A stretch of DNA of 39,089 nt from Thiobacillus sp. Lineage in GTDB: Bacteria > Pseudomonadota > Gammaproteobacteria > Burkholderiales > Thiobacillaceae. Made by a program: the position numbers and the translations under genes. The notes beneath the pieces were generated by a model. The model saw nothing but the letters and a program-made list of their open reading frames with translations, was not told where the DNA came from and made no database searches. Position 1 is the stretch's first letter. Each line of letters opens with the position of its first letter. The stretch covers positions 1 to 39,089 of the forward strand of contig DYHB01000014.1 of NCBI GenBank assembly GCA_020724415.1, given 5' to 3'. Positions 1-7,742 of the stretch are shown here, piece by piece.

Positions 1-162
1 CCCGAAGGAGCCGTCATCACCGGCAGTTACAACTTTACCCGCGCCGCCCAGTTCAGGAATTCCGAAAACCTGCTTATCCTGACCGGCATCCCCGGATTAA
101 CCCGGGCCTACACGGAAAACTGGCAGCGTCACCTGCTTCACTCAACCCCCTACAGACCATGA
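1..162 (+). CDS. Phospholipase D-family protein, C-terminal fragment
   Basis: The first 53 codons of the window are an open frame that enters from outside and ends in TGA. The visible segment GSYNFTRAAQFRNSENLL matches the stretch after the second HKD motif in Nuc/PLD-type phosphodiesterases, where a small G-S-x-N-F-T turn and a downstream N-x-E-N form part of the active site. The HKD motif itself lies upstream and is not seen. Family members are often small periplasmic nucleases or phosphodiesterases, but substrate and export cannot be judged from this tail. The stop overlaps the start of the MscS gene by four bases (ATGA), so the two are probably co-transcribed and translationally coupled. 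Confidence 0.7.
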   Translation, partial: PEGAVITGSYNFTRAAQFRNSENLLILTGIPGLTRAYTENWQRHLLHSTPYRP

Positions 163-1442
163 ACGCCTCCCCTCCCGCACCGGTACACACCCTTCTGGAT
201 GCCCTGCTGAGCGACTTGTCCAGCTCAGTGATCCTGACCCAGGCCAGCCTCATCGTGGCCGCTGTGGTCCTGAGCTGGTTCGCGATCCGTCATTTCGTAC
301 AGCGCCTGGCCCCTCAGAGCCAGACTGACTGGCATGCCCACGAATGGAAATTTTTCCTGGTGCCCCTGGGCGCATTGATCCTGATCCTGGTGGGACGTCC
401 CGTACTGGCCCTATGGCAAAGCGTGCACTTGCTCAACCTGGCCCAGCCGCTGCTGCTTTCCATGTTCCTGATCCAGATGACCTTCTTCTTCCTGCGCACG
501 GTCTTCCAGCCCGGGGCCTTGTTGCGTAGCGTGGAGCGCACGGTCTCCTGGCTGGTCTGGGGTGCCGTGGCATTGCATATCACCGGGTTCCTGACACCCT
601 TGGTCGAGGCCATGGATGGGATCGGCTTCCAACTGGGCAAGCAACACATCTCCATCTATACCGCCAGCATCGGGCTGCTGACCGTGGCAGGCACGGTGGT
701 GGCGGCCCTCTCCCTGGGCACGCTGATCGAAAACCGCTTGATTGCGGGCATGGCCTGGACCCCCAACATCAAGGTGGCCTTCAGCAAGATCATTCGGACG
801 ATATTGCTTGTTCTGGCCGTGTTGATCACGCTCCCCCTGGTCGGGATCGACCTGACAGCCCTGACGGTATTCGGTGGAGCCCTGGGCGTGGGCCTGGGCC
901 TGGGCCTGCAAAAGATCGCCAGCAATTACTTCTCGGGCTTCACCCTGCTGCTGGAACAGTCCATACGGATCGGGGACATGGTGACCGTGGACGGCCGATT
1001 CGGCGAGGTGAAGGAAATCGCCACACGCTACACCGTCATCCGGAGCCGGGACGGCACCGAGTACATTCTGCCCAACGAGACCCTGATCACGCATCCCGTG
1101 GTCAACCATACCCTGGCAGACAGCCAGAACCGGGTCGGCATACCTGTCCAAGTGGCCTATAGCGCGGATCTGGATCGAGCCCGGGCCATCATGCTGGCGG
1201 CCTCGGTGCACCCTCGCGTACTGGAAGATCCGGAGCCCCGGGTACTCCTGGCAGGGTTTGGCGACAACGGCATCAACCTGGAGCTCCGGGTCTGGATTAC
1301 CGACCCGGAGGAAGGATTGATGCGCCTGAAGTCGGACATTAACTGGGCCATCTGGGAGGGCTTCCAGATGGAAGGCATCGAAATTCCCTACCCCCAGAGG
1401 GTCATACACCTGGCCCAGCCGGCCAGCCCCCCCCTGGGCTGA
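159..1442 (+). CDS. MscS-family mechanosensitive ion channel
   Basis: A 427-residue inner-membrane protein of the small-conductance mechanosensitive channel family, which opens under membrane tension to release solutes during hypo-osmotic shock. About six hydrophobic segments (roughly residues 20-40, 63-86, 92-112, 129-150, 164-190, 210-232) precede the pore helix, a Gly/Ala-rich segment GGALGVGLGLGLQKIASN near 245-262. The beta domain follows, with GDMVTVDGRFGEVKEI and the conserved PNE motif in ILPNETLI. It is longer than E. coli MscS (286 residues) because of extra N-terminal membrane helices, as in the YbdG/YnaI-type subfamilies. The ATG overlaps the upstream stop; no strong ribosome site is visible. 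It ends 10 bases from the convergent bactofilin gene. Confidence 0.9.
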   Translation: MNASPPAPVHTLLDALLSDLSSSVILTQASLIVAAVVLSWFAIRHFVQRLAPQSQTDWHAHEWKFFLVPLGALILILVGRPVLALWQSVHLLNLAQPLLLSMFLIQMTFFFLRTVFQPGALLRSVERTVSWLVWGAVALHITGFLTPLVEAMDGIGFQLGKQHISIYTASIGLLTVAGTVVAALSLGTLIENRLIAGMAWTPNIKVAFSKIIRTILLVLAVLITLPLVGIDLTALTVFGGALGVGLGLGLQKIASNYFSGFTLLLEQSIRIGDMVTVDGRFGEVKEIATRYTVIRSRDGTEYILPNETLITHPVVNHTLADSQNRVGIPVQVAYSADLDRARAIMLAASVHPRVLEDPEPRVLLAGFGDNGINLELRVWITDPEEGLMRLKSDINWAIWEGFQMEGIEIPYPQRVIHLAQPASPPLG

Positions 1443-1452
1443 GCAAGGAGCG

Positions 1453-1878
1453 TCAGTCTTGTCCGGGCTTGAGTTCAGGCTCGGCGCGACGGGACTTGAT
1501 GGTCTGGGGAGACTCAAGAAGGGGCACAGCCGCCTCCCGGCTTTGGCCAAAGAACTTGCCGCCGGGCTCGATGGTGAGTTCGCGCACCTCGGCGGTACCG
1601 GTCACTGAACCGTTGTTCAGTATTTCCAGCTTGTCGCAGGTGACGGTGCCTTCGGTGCGACCGCTGACGATCACTTGCCGGGCCCGCATTTCACCCTTGA
1701 AATACCCATTGGTCCCTATAGAGACTTCAGAGGTGGAATCCAGCTCACCCTCTACCACGCCATCAATGAGCAGCAACGCGTCCAGTTCCAGTCGCCCCAC
1801 GATGCGGGTGCCCTTGGCAATGACCGTCTTCTCTGTTTTTTCACCTACCGAGTTGGGGATTCGAGCAAAGAGACCCAT
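1453..1878 (-). CDS. Bactofilin (polymer-forming cytoskeletal protein)
   Basis: A 141-residue protein with the bactofilin (DUF583) beta-helix core at about residues 18-115. It has the usual run of short repeats with spaced hydrophobics, such as GRLELDALLLIDGVVEGEL and the GxFKGEMRARQVIVSGRTEG type of motif, flanked by a short N-terminal tail and a proline- and charge-rich C-terminal tail. Bactofilins self-assemble without nucleotide into membrane-associated filaments that place cell-wall enzymes or shape factors. The gene starts 34 bases inside the end of the upstream M23 peptidase gene. That overlap fixes the two as one transcription unit and matches the recurring bactofilin-M23 pairing in which the filament scaffolds the peptidase. 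Confidence 0.93.
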   Translation of the reverse strand: MGLFARIPNSVGEKTEKTVIAKGTRIVGRLELDALLLIDGVVEGELDSTSEVSIGTNGYFKGEMRARQVIVSGRTEGTVTCDKLEILNNGSVTGTAEVRELTIEPGGKFFGQSREAAVPLLESPQTIKSRRAEPELKPGQD

Positions 1879-2723
1879 TGGGCACTCCTGGGTTCGTTGG
1901 TAAAGGGAGCCGGCGCTGGCTCCATCGCCACGTAAGGATACGGATTCAGGGGCTTGCCCTGATAAATGATCTCGTAATGGAGATGCGGCCCGGTGGAAAT
2001 GCCACTATTCCCAGTCAGCCCCAGCACATCCCCTTTGCGCACCACCTGGCCCGGCTCCACATGGATCTCCTCCAGGTGTGCATAGGCCGTCCGGAACTGG
2101 TGGGCATGACGCAGGGTAATCAGCCGCCCATAGCCGCCACGCGTGTCCCTGGCAAATTCCACCACCCCGTCCGCCGTGGCTTGAATCGGCGTGCCCACAG
2201 GGGTATCGAAGTCCATGCCGTAATGGAAAAAGCGCCGCTGGTGTATGGGATGGATACGACTGCCAAAACCGCTGGACACCTCCATTCCGGGAACCGGCGA
2301 ACCGGAAGGAATGGCGCGGGCAAACAACCGGGCATCGGAATCGGAAAGCGACGTGCGTTGAGTGAAGCGGGGGATGGAAAAACTGACCTTGGCCGGGCGG
2401 GCCTCGGCCACTTGGCTGATGATCTGCAACTCTTCCCGCTTTTCCTCAATCATGCGATTGAGTTTTTCCATTTCAGCCTCGGCAGCATCCCTCAGCCTGT
2501 CCTTGCGCGCCGCCTCGGCTTCATACGCGGCGGCCAGGGAATCCTTGGCAAACTTGATGGCATCATATTGATGGGCCATCCAACCCAGTCCGATCAATCC
2601 TGCCACGAACAGCAAGGTGTGCCCGGAAAGAACGTACACCAATACCTTGCCCACCAACCGGTTGACAGCGAATTGACGGACGTTGCGCTCATCCGAAATG
2701 GTGATAAAAAGACGCTCGCGCAT
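1845..2723 (-). CDS. M23 family metallopeptidase, membrane-anchored
   Basis: A 292-residue peptidoglycan peptidase of the LytM/M23 family. It has an N-terminal cytoplasmic tail, one membrane segment at about 28-50, a coiled coil at about 60-105, and a C-terminal M23 domain at about 140-265. The zinc and catalytic residues are all present: H167 and D171 (HYGMDFD), H216 (AYAHLEE), and H247/H249 (GPHLHYE), so an active endopeptidase is expected in the periplasm. I chose the start at M-R-E-R; an in-frame ATG lies 12 codons further upstream, but neither has a good Shine-Dalgarno. A TAATAT box ending 8 bases before the chosen ATG favours it. The last 11 codons overlap the bactofilin gene. Confidence 0.9.
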   Translation of the reverse strand: MRERLFITISDERNVRQFAVNRLVGKVLVYVLSGHTLLFVAGLIGLGWMAHQYDAIKFAKDSLAAAYEAEAARKDRLRDAAEAEMEKLNRMIEEKREELQIISQVAEARPAKVSFSIPRFTQRTSLSDSDARLFARAIPSGSPVPGMEVSSGFGSRIHPIHQRRFFHYGMDFDTPVGTPIQATADGVVEFARDTRGGYGRLITLRHAHQFRTAYAHLEEIHVEPGQVVRKGDVLGLTGNSGISTGPHLHYEIIYQGKPLNPYPYVAMEPAPAPFTNEPRSAQWVSLLESPTR

Positions 2724-2823
2724 GGTGGGCCATATTAAACGGGACCATGAGTGTCCCATCCTATGCCCATCGAATCAACCTTTTGGGCATGCTTGGCCAT
2801 CACCGACCGCAGACCATAAAACA

Positions 2824-2851
2824 AAAAAGCCCTGTGAAAACAGGGCTTTTT
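2824..2851 (-). terminator. Rho-independent terminator after rpmBG
   Basis: Perfect 11-bp inverted repeat AAAAAGCCCTG / CAGGGCTTTTT with a 6-base loop. It is A-rich on one side and T-rich on the other, so it can act in either direction. It lies 19 bases after the rpmG stop and is the natural end of the rpmB-rpmG transcript. Confidence 0.9.
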
Positions 2852-2869
2852 CAAAGACCACCAAAGAAC

Positions 2870-3037
2870 CTACTTGAGCTTCGTTTCCTTGTAGTCCACA
2901 TGCTTTCGTGCGACCGGATCAAATTTCTTGATCAACATCTTCTCCGGCATGGTCTTCTTGTTCTTGGTGGTGGTATAGAAATGGCCGGTACCCGCCGTGG
3001 ATTCCAGCTTGATCTTCTCGCGTCCGCCTTTAGCCAT
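2870..3037 (-). CDS. rpmG: 50S ribosomal protein L33
   Basis: A 55-residue protein starting [20 protein letters not shown] and ending in KETKLK, the standard proteobacterial L33 sequence and length. It binds the large subunit near the E site. It is the form without the four zinc-binding cysteines. A strong ribosome site (AAGGAGAG) precedes the ATG, and the gene lies 12 bases after rpmB in the conserved rpmB-rpmG pair, followed by a strong terminator. Confidence 0.97.
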   Translation of the reverse strand: MAKGGREKIKLESTAGTGHFYTTTKNKKTMPEKMLIKKFDPVARKHVDYKETKLK

Positions 3038-3049
3038 GGTTCACTCTCC

Positions 3050-3286
3050 TTACACGCGTTCGCCACGACCGCGCAGGTCGGCCAGGACGGCATCGATGCC
3101 TACCTTGTCGATCAGACGCAGGGCAGCGTTGGTGACGCGCATGCGTACCCAACGGTTCTCGCTCTCGACCCAGAACCGGCGGGACTGCAGGTTGGGCAGG
3201 AAACGACGCTTGGTCTTGTTATTGGCGTGGGACACATTGTTACCCACCATCGGCTTCTTGCCGGTTACTTTACATACACGGGCCAT
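3050..3286 (-). CDS. rpmB: 50S ribosomal protein L28
   Basis: A 78-residue protein beginning [20 protein letters not shown], typical of L28 in length and sequence, including the basic stretch [13 protein letters not shown] and the C-terminal [13 protein letters not shown]. It is part of the large ribosomal subunit. It is the first gene of the rpmB-rpmG unit, driven from a clear sigma-70 promoter about 40 bases upstream. Confidence 0.97.
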   Translation of the reverse strand: MARVCKVTGKKPMVGNNVSHANNKTKRRFLPNLQSRRFWVESENRWVRMRVTNAALRLIDKVGIDAVLADLRGRGERV

Positions 3287-3326
3287 GGGGCACCCCTGAT
3301 CAATCCGGTTGCAGAGAAAGACGAGA

Positions 3327-3356
3327 GTTATACCACAGTTATTTGAAGATCGTCAA
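3327..3356 (-). promoter_or_regulatory. Sigma-70 promoter of rpmB-rpmG
   Basis: Read on the minus strand: -35 TTGACG (3351-3356), an 18-base spacer and -10 TATAAC (3327-3332), or 17 bases to GTATAA. Both boxes differ from consensus by one base. The -35 box overlaps the stop codon of radC, which lies just upstream on the same strand, so ribosomal-protein transcription starts from the very end of radC. Confidence 0.8.
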
Positions 3357-4027
3357 AGCAAACCCCGTTCTGCAAAGGAAAGACTGCCCGACCCGGCGAT
3401 GATGAAATGATCCAGCACACGCACATCCACCAAGGCCAGTGCCTGCTTGAGCTGGTCTGTCAGCCAGCGGTCCGCCTGGGAGGGTTCCGCCACGCCTGAG
3501 GGATGGTTATGGGCCAGGATGATGCCCGCCGCGTTGTGGGCCAGGGCACGCTTGACCACTTCCCTGGGGTACACGCTGGTCTGGGTCAGTGTGCCCCGGA
3601 ACAGTTCCTCGGCCTCAAGAACCCGGTTCTGGGAATCCACGAACACGGCCATGAACACCTCATGCCCCAGGCCGGCCATGCGCAGACGCAAGTAATCACG
3701 CACCGCCTGGGGTGACCCAAGGACATCACCCTGTTGCAAGGTTTCACCCAGGGCACGCCGAGCCATTTCCAGGACCGCCTGCAATTGGGCATATTTGGCG
3801 TCGCCCAACCCGGGCATCGCCACGCATTCCTGGCGACTGGCAAAAAACAAGCGGGTCAAGCCACCGAAATGGCTTACCAGATCCCTGGCCAGATCCACGG
3901 CACTTTTCCCCCGGACGCCGACCCGCAGGAATATGGCCAGCAGCTCTGCGTCCGACAGGGCCTGGGGTCCCCGTGCCAACAATTTTTCCCGAGGACGATC
4001 CCCCTCCGGCCAATCCGTGATAGCCAT
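3353..4027 (-). CDS. radC: RadC family JAB/JAMM-domain protein
   Basis: A 224-residue protein of the RadC (YicR) family: an N-terminal UPF0758 helix-hairpin-helix region with [14 protein letters not shown] at about 71-84, then a JAMM metalloprotease-like fold. The metal motif H-x-H-x7-S-x2-D is intact at H173, H175, S183 and D186 (HNHPSG). Despite its name, a role in repair is not established; the biochemical activity is unknown. I chose the ATG at 4027 because GGGAGG lies five bases ahead of it; a GTG two codons upstream overlaps that site. It lies directly upstream of rpmBG on the same strand and is monocistronic or read into them. Confidence 0.95.
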   Translation of the reverse strand: MAITDWPEGDRPREKLLARGPQALSDAELLAIFLRVGVRGKSAVDLARDLVSHFGGLTRLFFASRQECVAMPGLGDAKYAQLQAVLEMARRALGETLQQGDVLGSPQAVRDYLRLRMAGLGHEVFMAVFVDSQNRVLEAEELFRGTLTQTSVYPREVVKRALAHNAAGIILAHNHPSGVAEPSQADRWLTDQLKQALALVDVRVLDHFIIAGSGSLSFAERGLL

Positions 4028-4264
4028 GGTCACCTCCCGTTTGTTGATTTTTTGGGATTTTCATTAAAACAAATAAATCATGAGCACGCAGTTATTCCAG
4101 GCGCATCCCTGGCCTGGATGAATGGTGTTTGTACTCCTCACGGCCGCCTTCCCTCCTCTCGTTCACGGCATGTCGACAAAATTGCCACACCCGATGACCA
4201 CATCCTCATGCCACCCGATCCTTGACCTTGCAGCGCACCATTGCCCTCTGATAGCATCCGATTC
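4028..4264 (+). other. Intergenic region between radC and the aroG leader
   Basis: About 240 bases without a protein gene. The part next to radC is AT-rich and probably holds its promoter. A short hairpin (CCAGGC / GCCTGG, 4097-4102 and 4112-4117) has no T-tract. Near the right end, TTGCAG (4228-4233) and TGATAG (4249-4254) are possible but poorly spaced promoter boxes for the aroG leader transcript. Nothing else is recognised. Confidence 0.5.
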
Positions 4265-4333
4265 ATGTACTTCCGCAATGCGTTCTTCTTTTTTGGCTTT
4301 TATCCCACGCCCCTGGCGGTCGGGAGAGATTGA
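4265..4333 (+). CDS. Phenylalanine-rich leader peptide of aroG
   Basis: A 22-codon open frame (ATG to TGA) upstream of aroG. It encodes a peptide with six Phe and two Tyr, including the core FFFFGFY at codons 7-13 (4283-4303). This resembles the leaders of pheA and pheST in enterobacteria, where stalling at Phe codons senses charged tRNA-Phe. The stop lies 25 bases before the terminator stem. The coding region itself contains the antiterminator arm (4312-4320), as expected if ribosome position chooses between the two RNA folds. The ribosome site is weak. I know of no standard name for this peptide in this group; function is inferred from composition and position. Confidence 0.75.
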   Translation: MYFRNAFFFFGFYPTPLAVGRD

Positions 4334-4370
4334 CGCGAGACGGATCGCAGATTCCCCGAAAACCGCCAGG
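4312..4370 (+). promoter_or_regulatory. Antiterminator pairing of the aroG attenuator
   Basis: CCTGGCGGT at 4312-4320, within the leader peptide, is the exact reverse complement of ACCGCCAGG at 4362-4370, the 5' arm of the terminator. Pairing these two (extended by CGG with CCG across a small bulge) would prevent the terminator. A ribosome stalled at the Phe codons would leave 4312-4320 free; one reaching the TGA at 4331 would cover it. Confidence 0.7.
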
Positions 4371-4386
4371 CCCCTGGCGGTTTTTT
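4359..4386 (+). terminator. Attenuator terminator upstream of aroG
   Basis: Stem AAAACCGCCAG / CTGGCGGTTTT with a 4-base loop, followed by T through 4386. It lies 35 bases before the aroG start. No gene on the plus strand ends upstream of it, so it is not an ordinary gene-end terminator; with the Phe-rich peptide and the competing arm it forms an attenuator. Confidence 0.85.
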
Positions 4387-4420
4387 CGTTTTGGGGCGGG
4401 CAAACTCAAGGAGCAAGACT

Positions 4421-5497
4421 ATGGCCGGTTACCGTACCGATGACACCCGCATCGAGCAGAGCGACGAACTGCTGGCCCCCATGCAGATCATGCGCGAGCT
4501 CAAGGCAAGCGAGCCGGCCCTGAAGACCACTTTCGATGCCCGAAACGGCATCCACGACGTGTTGCGCGGTGCCGATGACCGATTGGTCGTGGTGGTCGGA
4601 CCATGCTCGATCCACGATCCGGCAGCGGCCCTGGATTACGCACGACGACTGAAGCCTCTGGTTGAGGAACTGAGACACGACCTGGTCATCATCATGCGCG
4701 TCTACTTCGAGAAGCCCCGCACCACCGTGGGCTGGAAGGGACTGATCAACGACCCCCATCTGAACGACAGTTTCGACATCAACGAGGGCCTGCGCCTGGC
4801 CCGCAAGCTGCTGCTGGAACTGAACGAACTGGGGCTGCCCTGCGGCACCGAGTTCCTGGACCTGATCTCGCCCCAGTACATCGCCGACCTGATTGCCTGG
4901 GGCGCCATCGGCGCCCGGACCACCGAATCCCAGTCCCACCGCCAGCTGGCATCCGGCCTGTCCTGCCCGGTAGGTTTCAAGAACGGCACCGATGGCAACC
5001 TGAAGATTGCGGTGGATGCCATCAAGGCGGCGGCGGCGCGCCATCATTTCGTCTCGGTGACGAAATCCGGCCATGTGGCGGTATTCAAGACGGCAGGCAA
5101 CGAGGATTGCCATGTCATCCTGCGCGGCGGGAAAAAGCCCAATTACGATGCCGAAAGCGTGCATGCCGCCTGCACCGAGCTCGCCGGCGCCGGCCTGCGC
5201 CAGCAAGTCATGATCGACCTGTCCCACGCCAACTCCAGCAAGCAGTATCAGCGTCAGATCACGGTTGGCCAGGACGTGATGCAGCAGATCGCCGCCGGTG
5301 ACCAGCGCATCATGGGCATCATGATCGAAAGTCACCTGACCGAAGGCCGGCAAGACCTGTGCCCGGGCAAACCTCTGGTGTACGGCCAGTCCATCACGGA
5401 CGCCTGCATCGGCTGGGACGATACCGACACGTTGTTGCGCGGCCTTGCGGAATCGGTACGGGCCCGTCGGCTGTCACGTCCAATGGACGATCAGTAA
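4421..5497 (+). CDS. aroG: 3-deoxy-7-phosphoheptulonate synthase, class I (AroG type)
   Basis: A 358-residue enzyme that condenses phosphoenolpyruvate and erythrose 4-phosphate into DAHP, the first step of the shikimate pathway to aromatic amino acids. The sequence tracks E. coli AroG along its length: GPCSIHD at 60-66 (C62 is the metal ligand), RVYFEKPRTTVGWKG, GARTTESQ, SCPVGFKNGTDG, IDLSHANSSKQ and ITDACIGWEDTD-like ITDACIGWDDTD. The N-terminus (YRTDDTRIE) resembles the Phe-sensitive isozyme more than AroF, though feedback specificity cannot be proven by reading. The ATG follows AAGGAG with good spacing. The Phe-rich leader and attenuator immediately upstream argue for control by phenylalanine supply. 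Confidence 0.97.
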   Translation: MAGYRTDDTRIEQSDELLAPMQIMRELKASEPALKTTFDARNGIHDVLRGADDRLVVVVGPCSIHDPAAALDYARRLKPLVEELRHDLVIIMRVYFEKPRTTVGWKGLINDPHLNDSFDINEGLRLARKLLLELNELGLPCGTEFLDLISPQYIADLIAWGAIGARTTESQSHRQLASGLSCPVGFKNGTDGNLKIAVDAIKAAAARHHFVSVTKSGHVAVFKTAGNEDCHVILRGGKKPNYDAESVHAACTELAGAGLRQQVMIDLSHANSSKQYQRQITVGQDVMQQIAAGDQRIMGIMIESHLTEGRQDLCPGKPLVYGQSITDACIGWDDTDTLLRGLAESVRARRLSRPMDDQ

Positions 5498-5512
5498 GTT
5501 CCTGATCTGGGG

Positions 5513-5518
5513 TAAAAT
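5513..5518 (+). promoter_or_regulatory. Likely -10 box of the SRP RNA gene
   Basis: TAAAAT lies six or seven bases before the expected 5' end of the 4.5S RNA, between the aroG stop and the RNA. No good -35 box is visible. Confidence 0.55.
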
Positions 5519-5521
5519 GCA

Positions 5522-5623
5522 CCGTGGCGGGTCTCCCCGCATGGCTATGCTGTGAACCTGGTCAGGTCCGGAAGGAAGCAGCCACAGCAGCAGATGCCAG
5601 TGCCGGGGGTTAGGCTCGCCACC
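5522..5623 (+). ncRNA. ffs: Signal recognition particle RNA, bacterial small (4.5S) type
   Basis: About 100 nt with the invariant SRP domain IV core AGGTCCGGAAGGAAGCAGC and the symmetric internal-loop elements around it. The ends pair (GTGGCG at 5524-5529 with CGCCAC at 5617-5622), closing one long hairpin, followed by a T-tract at 5625-5629 that ends transcription. The RNA binds Ffh and targets nascent membrane proteins to FtsY. Placement just upstream of dnaX is common in betaproteobacteria. The exact 5' end is uncertain by a few bases. Confidence 0.95.
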
Positions 5624-5649
5624 CTTTTTCCCAAGCCCGGATTTCACCC

Positions 5650-7302
5650 ATGAGCCATCAGGTCCTCGCACGCAAATGGCGTCCCCGCAGTTTTGAACAG
5701 CTGGTGGGGCAGGAGCACGTGGTCCGGGCCCTCAGCAACGCCCTGACCCAGGGGCGTCTGCACCATGCCTATCTGTTCACCGGCACCCGGGGTTGCGGCA
5801 AGACGACCCTGGCACGCATCCTGGCCAAGTGCCTGAACTGCGAGACCGGGATCACGGCCACCCCCTGCGGCACCTGCCCGGCCTGCCAGCAGATCGAGGC
5901 CGGCCGGTTCGTGGACTTGATCGAGATCGACGCCGCCTCCTACACCGGTGTGGACAACATGCGGGAGGTGCTGGAAAACGCCCAGTACGCGCCCACCGCA
6001 GGCCGCTACAAGATCTACATCATCGACGAAGTGCACATGCTCTCCAAGAGTGCCTTCAACGCCATGTTGAAGACGCTGGAAGAGCCACCGGCCCACGTCA
6101 TCTTCATCCTGGCCACCACGGACCCCCAGAAAGTCCCCGTCACGGTCCTGTCCCGCTGCCTTCAATTCAACCTCAAGCAGATGCCGCCGGGACGGGTGGC
6201 CGAACACCTGAGCCATGTCCTGAAGGGAGAAAGCGTACCTTTTGAGGCCGGCGCCCTGAATCTCCTGGCCCGGGCCGCTGCAGGCAGCATGCGGGACGCC
6301 CTCTCGCTCACCGACCAGGCCATCGCCTATGGCAGCGGCCAGATTCGGGAGGCCGACACCCGGGACATGCTGGGCACCGTGGACCAGGCCTACCTGTTTC
6401 CGCTGCTGGAAGCGCTGGCAACCCAGGATGGCGCTCGCCTGATGCAGGAAGCCGAGGCCATCTCCGAGCGCAGCCTGTCCTTCGACGCCGCGTTGCAGGA
6501 TCTGGCCCTGTTGCTGCAACAGGCCGCCCTGGCCCAGGCCGTGCCCGATGCCATCCCCACCGATTTCCCCGACCGGGAGCGGCTATTTTCCCTGGCGGGC
6601 ATCGTGGACCCGGAGACCATCCAACTGCATTACCAGATCGCCACCCTTGGGCGCCGGGATCTGGAATGGGCACCGGACGAATTCGCCGGTTTCACCATGA
6701 CCTTGCTGCGCATGCTGGCCTTCGTTCCCGACACGACGATACCTGACCGCACGTCCATGCTCACGCCCGGCACAGGCGATGCCCGCCCGTCTGGCAGTGC
6801 GCCCATGCAGGCCCGGCCCAACCCGCCACGCGGGTTCGATGCACCCGCGCCAGATGACCGCCCCCCCAACTCCCTGCCAGCGCCCGAGCCCGGGATGAGC
6901 CCCACACCACCCGCCACGGGCGCCTTCGATGGCGACTGGTTTGGCATCACCCGACGGCTCCAGGGCGGCGTCAAGCAATTGTCGGCATTGTGCGAACTGG
7001 TGGAGCATGATGCACGGCGCCTCGTACTGCGGTTGCCACAAGACAAGAAAAGCCTGCTCGACAGCCTGGGCGAGAAGTTACGACTTGCCCTGGTTGATCT
7101 GCTGGGCCCGCAGATGAAGGTGGAATTCCAGTTTGGCGCCACCGGAGGCGGCGCTCCCGCAGAAATCGTGGCCCGGCAGCGGGCGGTGCGCCAGGAAGAA
7201 GCGGAAGCGGCCATCTACGGAGACCCCTTCGTACAGGCCATGATGGCTGAAGGCCAGGCCACCGTGACAGACATTCAACCCTTGGACAGGACGACAACAT
7301 GA
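5650..7302 (+). CDS. dnaX: DNA polymerase III subunit gamma/tau
   Basis: A 550-residue clamp-loader ATPase. AAA+ domain I carries Walker A GTRGCGKT at 45-52, a zinc module (C64, C73, C76, C79), Walker B/DEVH at 126-129 and the sensor SRC in VLSRCLQF. Domains II and III follow to about residue 370. A Pro-rich linker at about 380-425 leads to a C-terminal tau-like region that should contact DnaE (and possibly DnaB). It is shorter than E. coli tau (643). I did not see a canonical A-AAA-AAG slippery site, so production of a short gamma form by frameshifting is not supported here. The stop overlaps the ybaB start by four bases, indicating translational coupling. Confidence 0.96.
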   Translation: MSHQVLARKWRPRSFEQLVGQEHVVRALSNALTQGRLHHAYLFTGTRGCGKTTLARILAKCLNCETGITATPCGTCPACQQIEAGRFVDLIEIDAASYTGVDNMREVLENAQYAPTAGRYKIYIIDEVHMLSKSAFNAMLKTLEEPPAHVIFILATTDPQKVPVTVLSRCLQFNLKQMPPGRVAEHLSHVLKGESVPFEAGALNLLARAAAGSMRDALSLTDQAIAYGSGQIREADTRDMLGTVDQAYLFPLLEALATQDGARLMQEAEAISERSLSFDAALQDLALLLQQAALAQAVPDAIPTDFPDRERLFSLAGIVDPETIQLHYQIATLGRRDLEWAPDEFAGFTMTLLRMLAFVPDTTIPDRTSMLTPGTGDARPSGSAPMQARPNPPRGFDAPAPDDRPPNSLPAPEPGMSPTPPATGAFDGDWFGITRRLQGGVKQLSALCELVEHDARRLVLRLPQDKKSLLDSLGEKLRLALVDLLGPQMKVEFQFGATGGGAPAEIVARQRAVRQEEAEAAIYGDPFVQAMMAEGQATVTDIQPLDRTTT

Positions 7303-7625
7303 TCAAAGGCGGCATCGGAAACCTCATGAAACAGGCCCAGCAAATGCAGGAAAACCTGCAGAAAGCCCAGGCTGAAATCGCTGACATGGAAGTGGAAGGC
7401 CAGGCCGGTGCAGGCATGGTCAAGATACTGATGACCGGAAAGCATGACGTGAAGCGCGTCAGCATCGACGACAGCCTGATGGGCGACGACAAGGAGATGC
7501 TCGAAGACCTGATCGCCGCAGCCGTGAATGACGCAGTACGCCGGGTGGAAACCGCCAGCCAGGAAAAAATGTCGGGCGTCACGGCTGGCATGCCCCTGCC
7601 ACCGGGAATGAAATTCCCGTTTTGA
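7299..7625 (+). CDS. ybaB: YbaB/EbfC family nucleoid-associated protein
   Basis: A 108-residue protein of the YbaB/EbfC family: small homodimeric DNA-binding proteins with a tweezer-like fold. The start [20 protein letters not shown], the central [21 protein letters not shown] and the acidic [17 protein letters not shown] segment are typical, as is the flexible Gly/Pro-rich C-terminus ([12 protein letters not shown]). It sits between dnaX and recR as in most proteobacteria and overlaps dnaX by ATGA. A 117-base repeat-containing gap then separates it from recR, whereas these two genes are usually close. Confidence 0.95.
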   Translation: MIKGGIGNLMKQAQQMQENLQKAQAEIADMEVEGQAGAGMVKILMTGKHDVKRVSIDDSLMGDDKEMLEDLIAAAVNDAVRRVETASQEKMSGVTAGMPLPPGMKFPF

Positions 7626-7630
7626 CAACC

Positions 7631-7734
7631 GGTGACAGAGCGACGCGTGACAACAGGCCCCCACGGCCATGCCGCCCAGGCACGCTTAACTCGTAACCCG
7701 TAACACGTCACACGTCACTCGTCACTCGTCACTA
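7631..7734. repeat. GTGAC/GTCAC short-period repeat, copy 1 (upstream of recR)
   Basis: The right arm (7689-7730) is six near-identical heptamers of the form AC(T/C/A)CGT(C/A), the last two exactly ACTCGTC. The left side (7631-7654) carries the opposite-sense words GTGACAG and CGTGACA. It fills most of the ybaB-recR gap and ends 9 bases from the recR start. Copies 2 and 3 in the window share the words and the inverted layout. Confidence 0.85.
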
Positions 7735-7742
7735 CCATACCC

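Noticed and set aside
4097-4117. Terminator hairpin near the radC start
   Set aside because: A 6-bp stem without a T-tract and not at the end of any gene; no clear function.
4122-4523. An overlapping longer open frame across the aroG leader region
   Set aside because: It runs in another frame through the attenuator and into aroG, has no ribosome site or domain, and competes with the much better supported 22-codon leader and aroG itself.
5650-7302. Programmed -1 frameshift in dnaX giving a separate gamma subunit
   Set aside because: I found no A-AAA-AAG slippery heptamer with a following stem at the place used in E. coli; the gene reads through as one tau-like frame.
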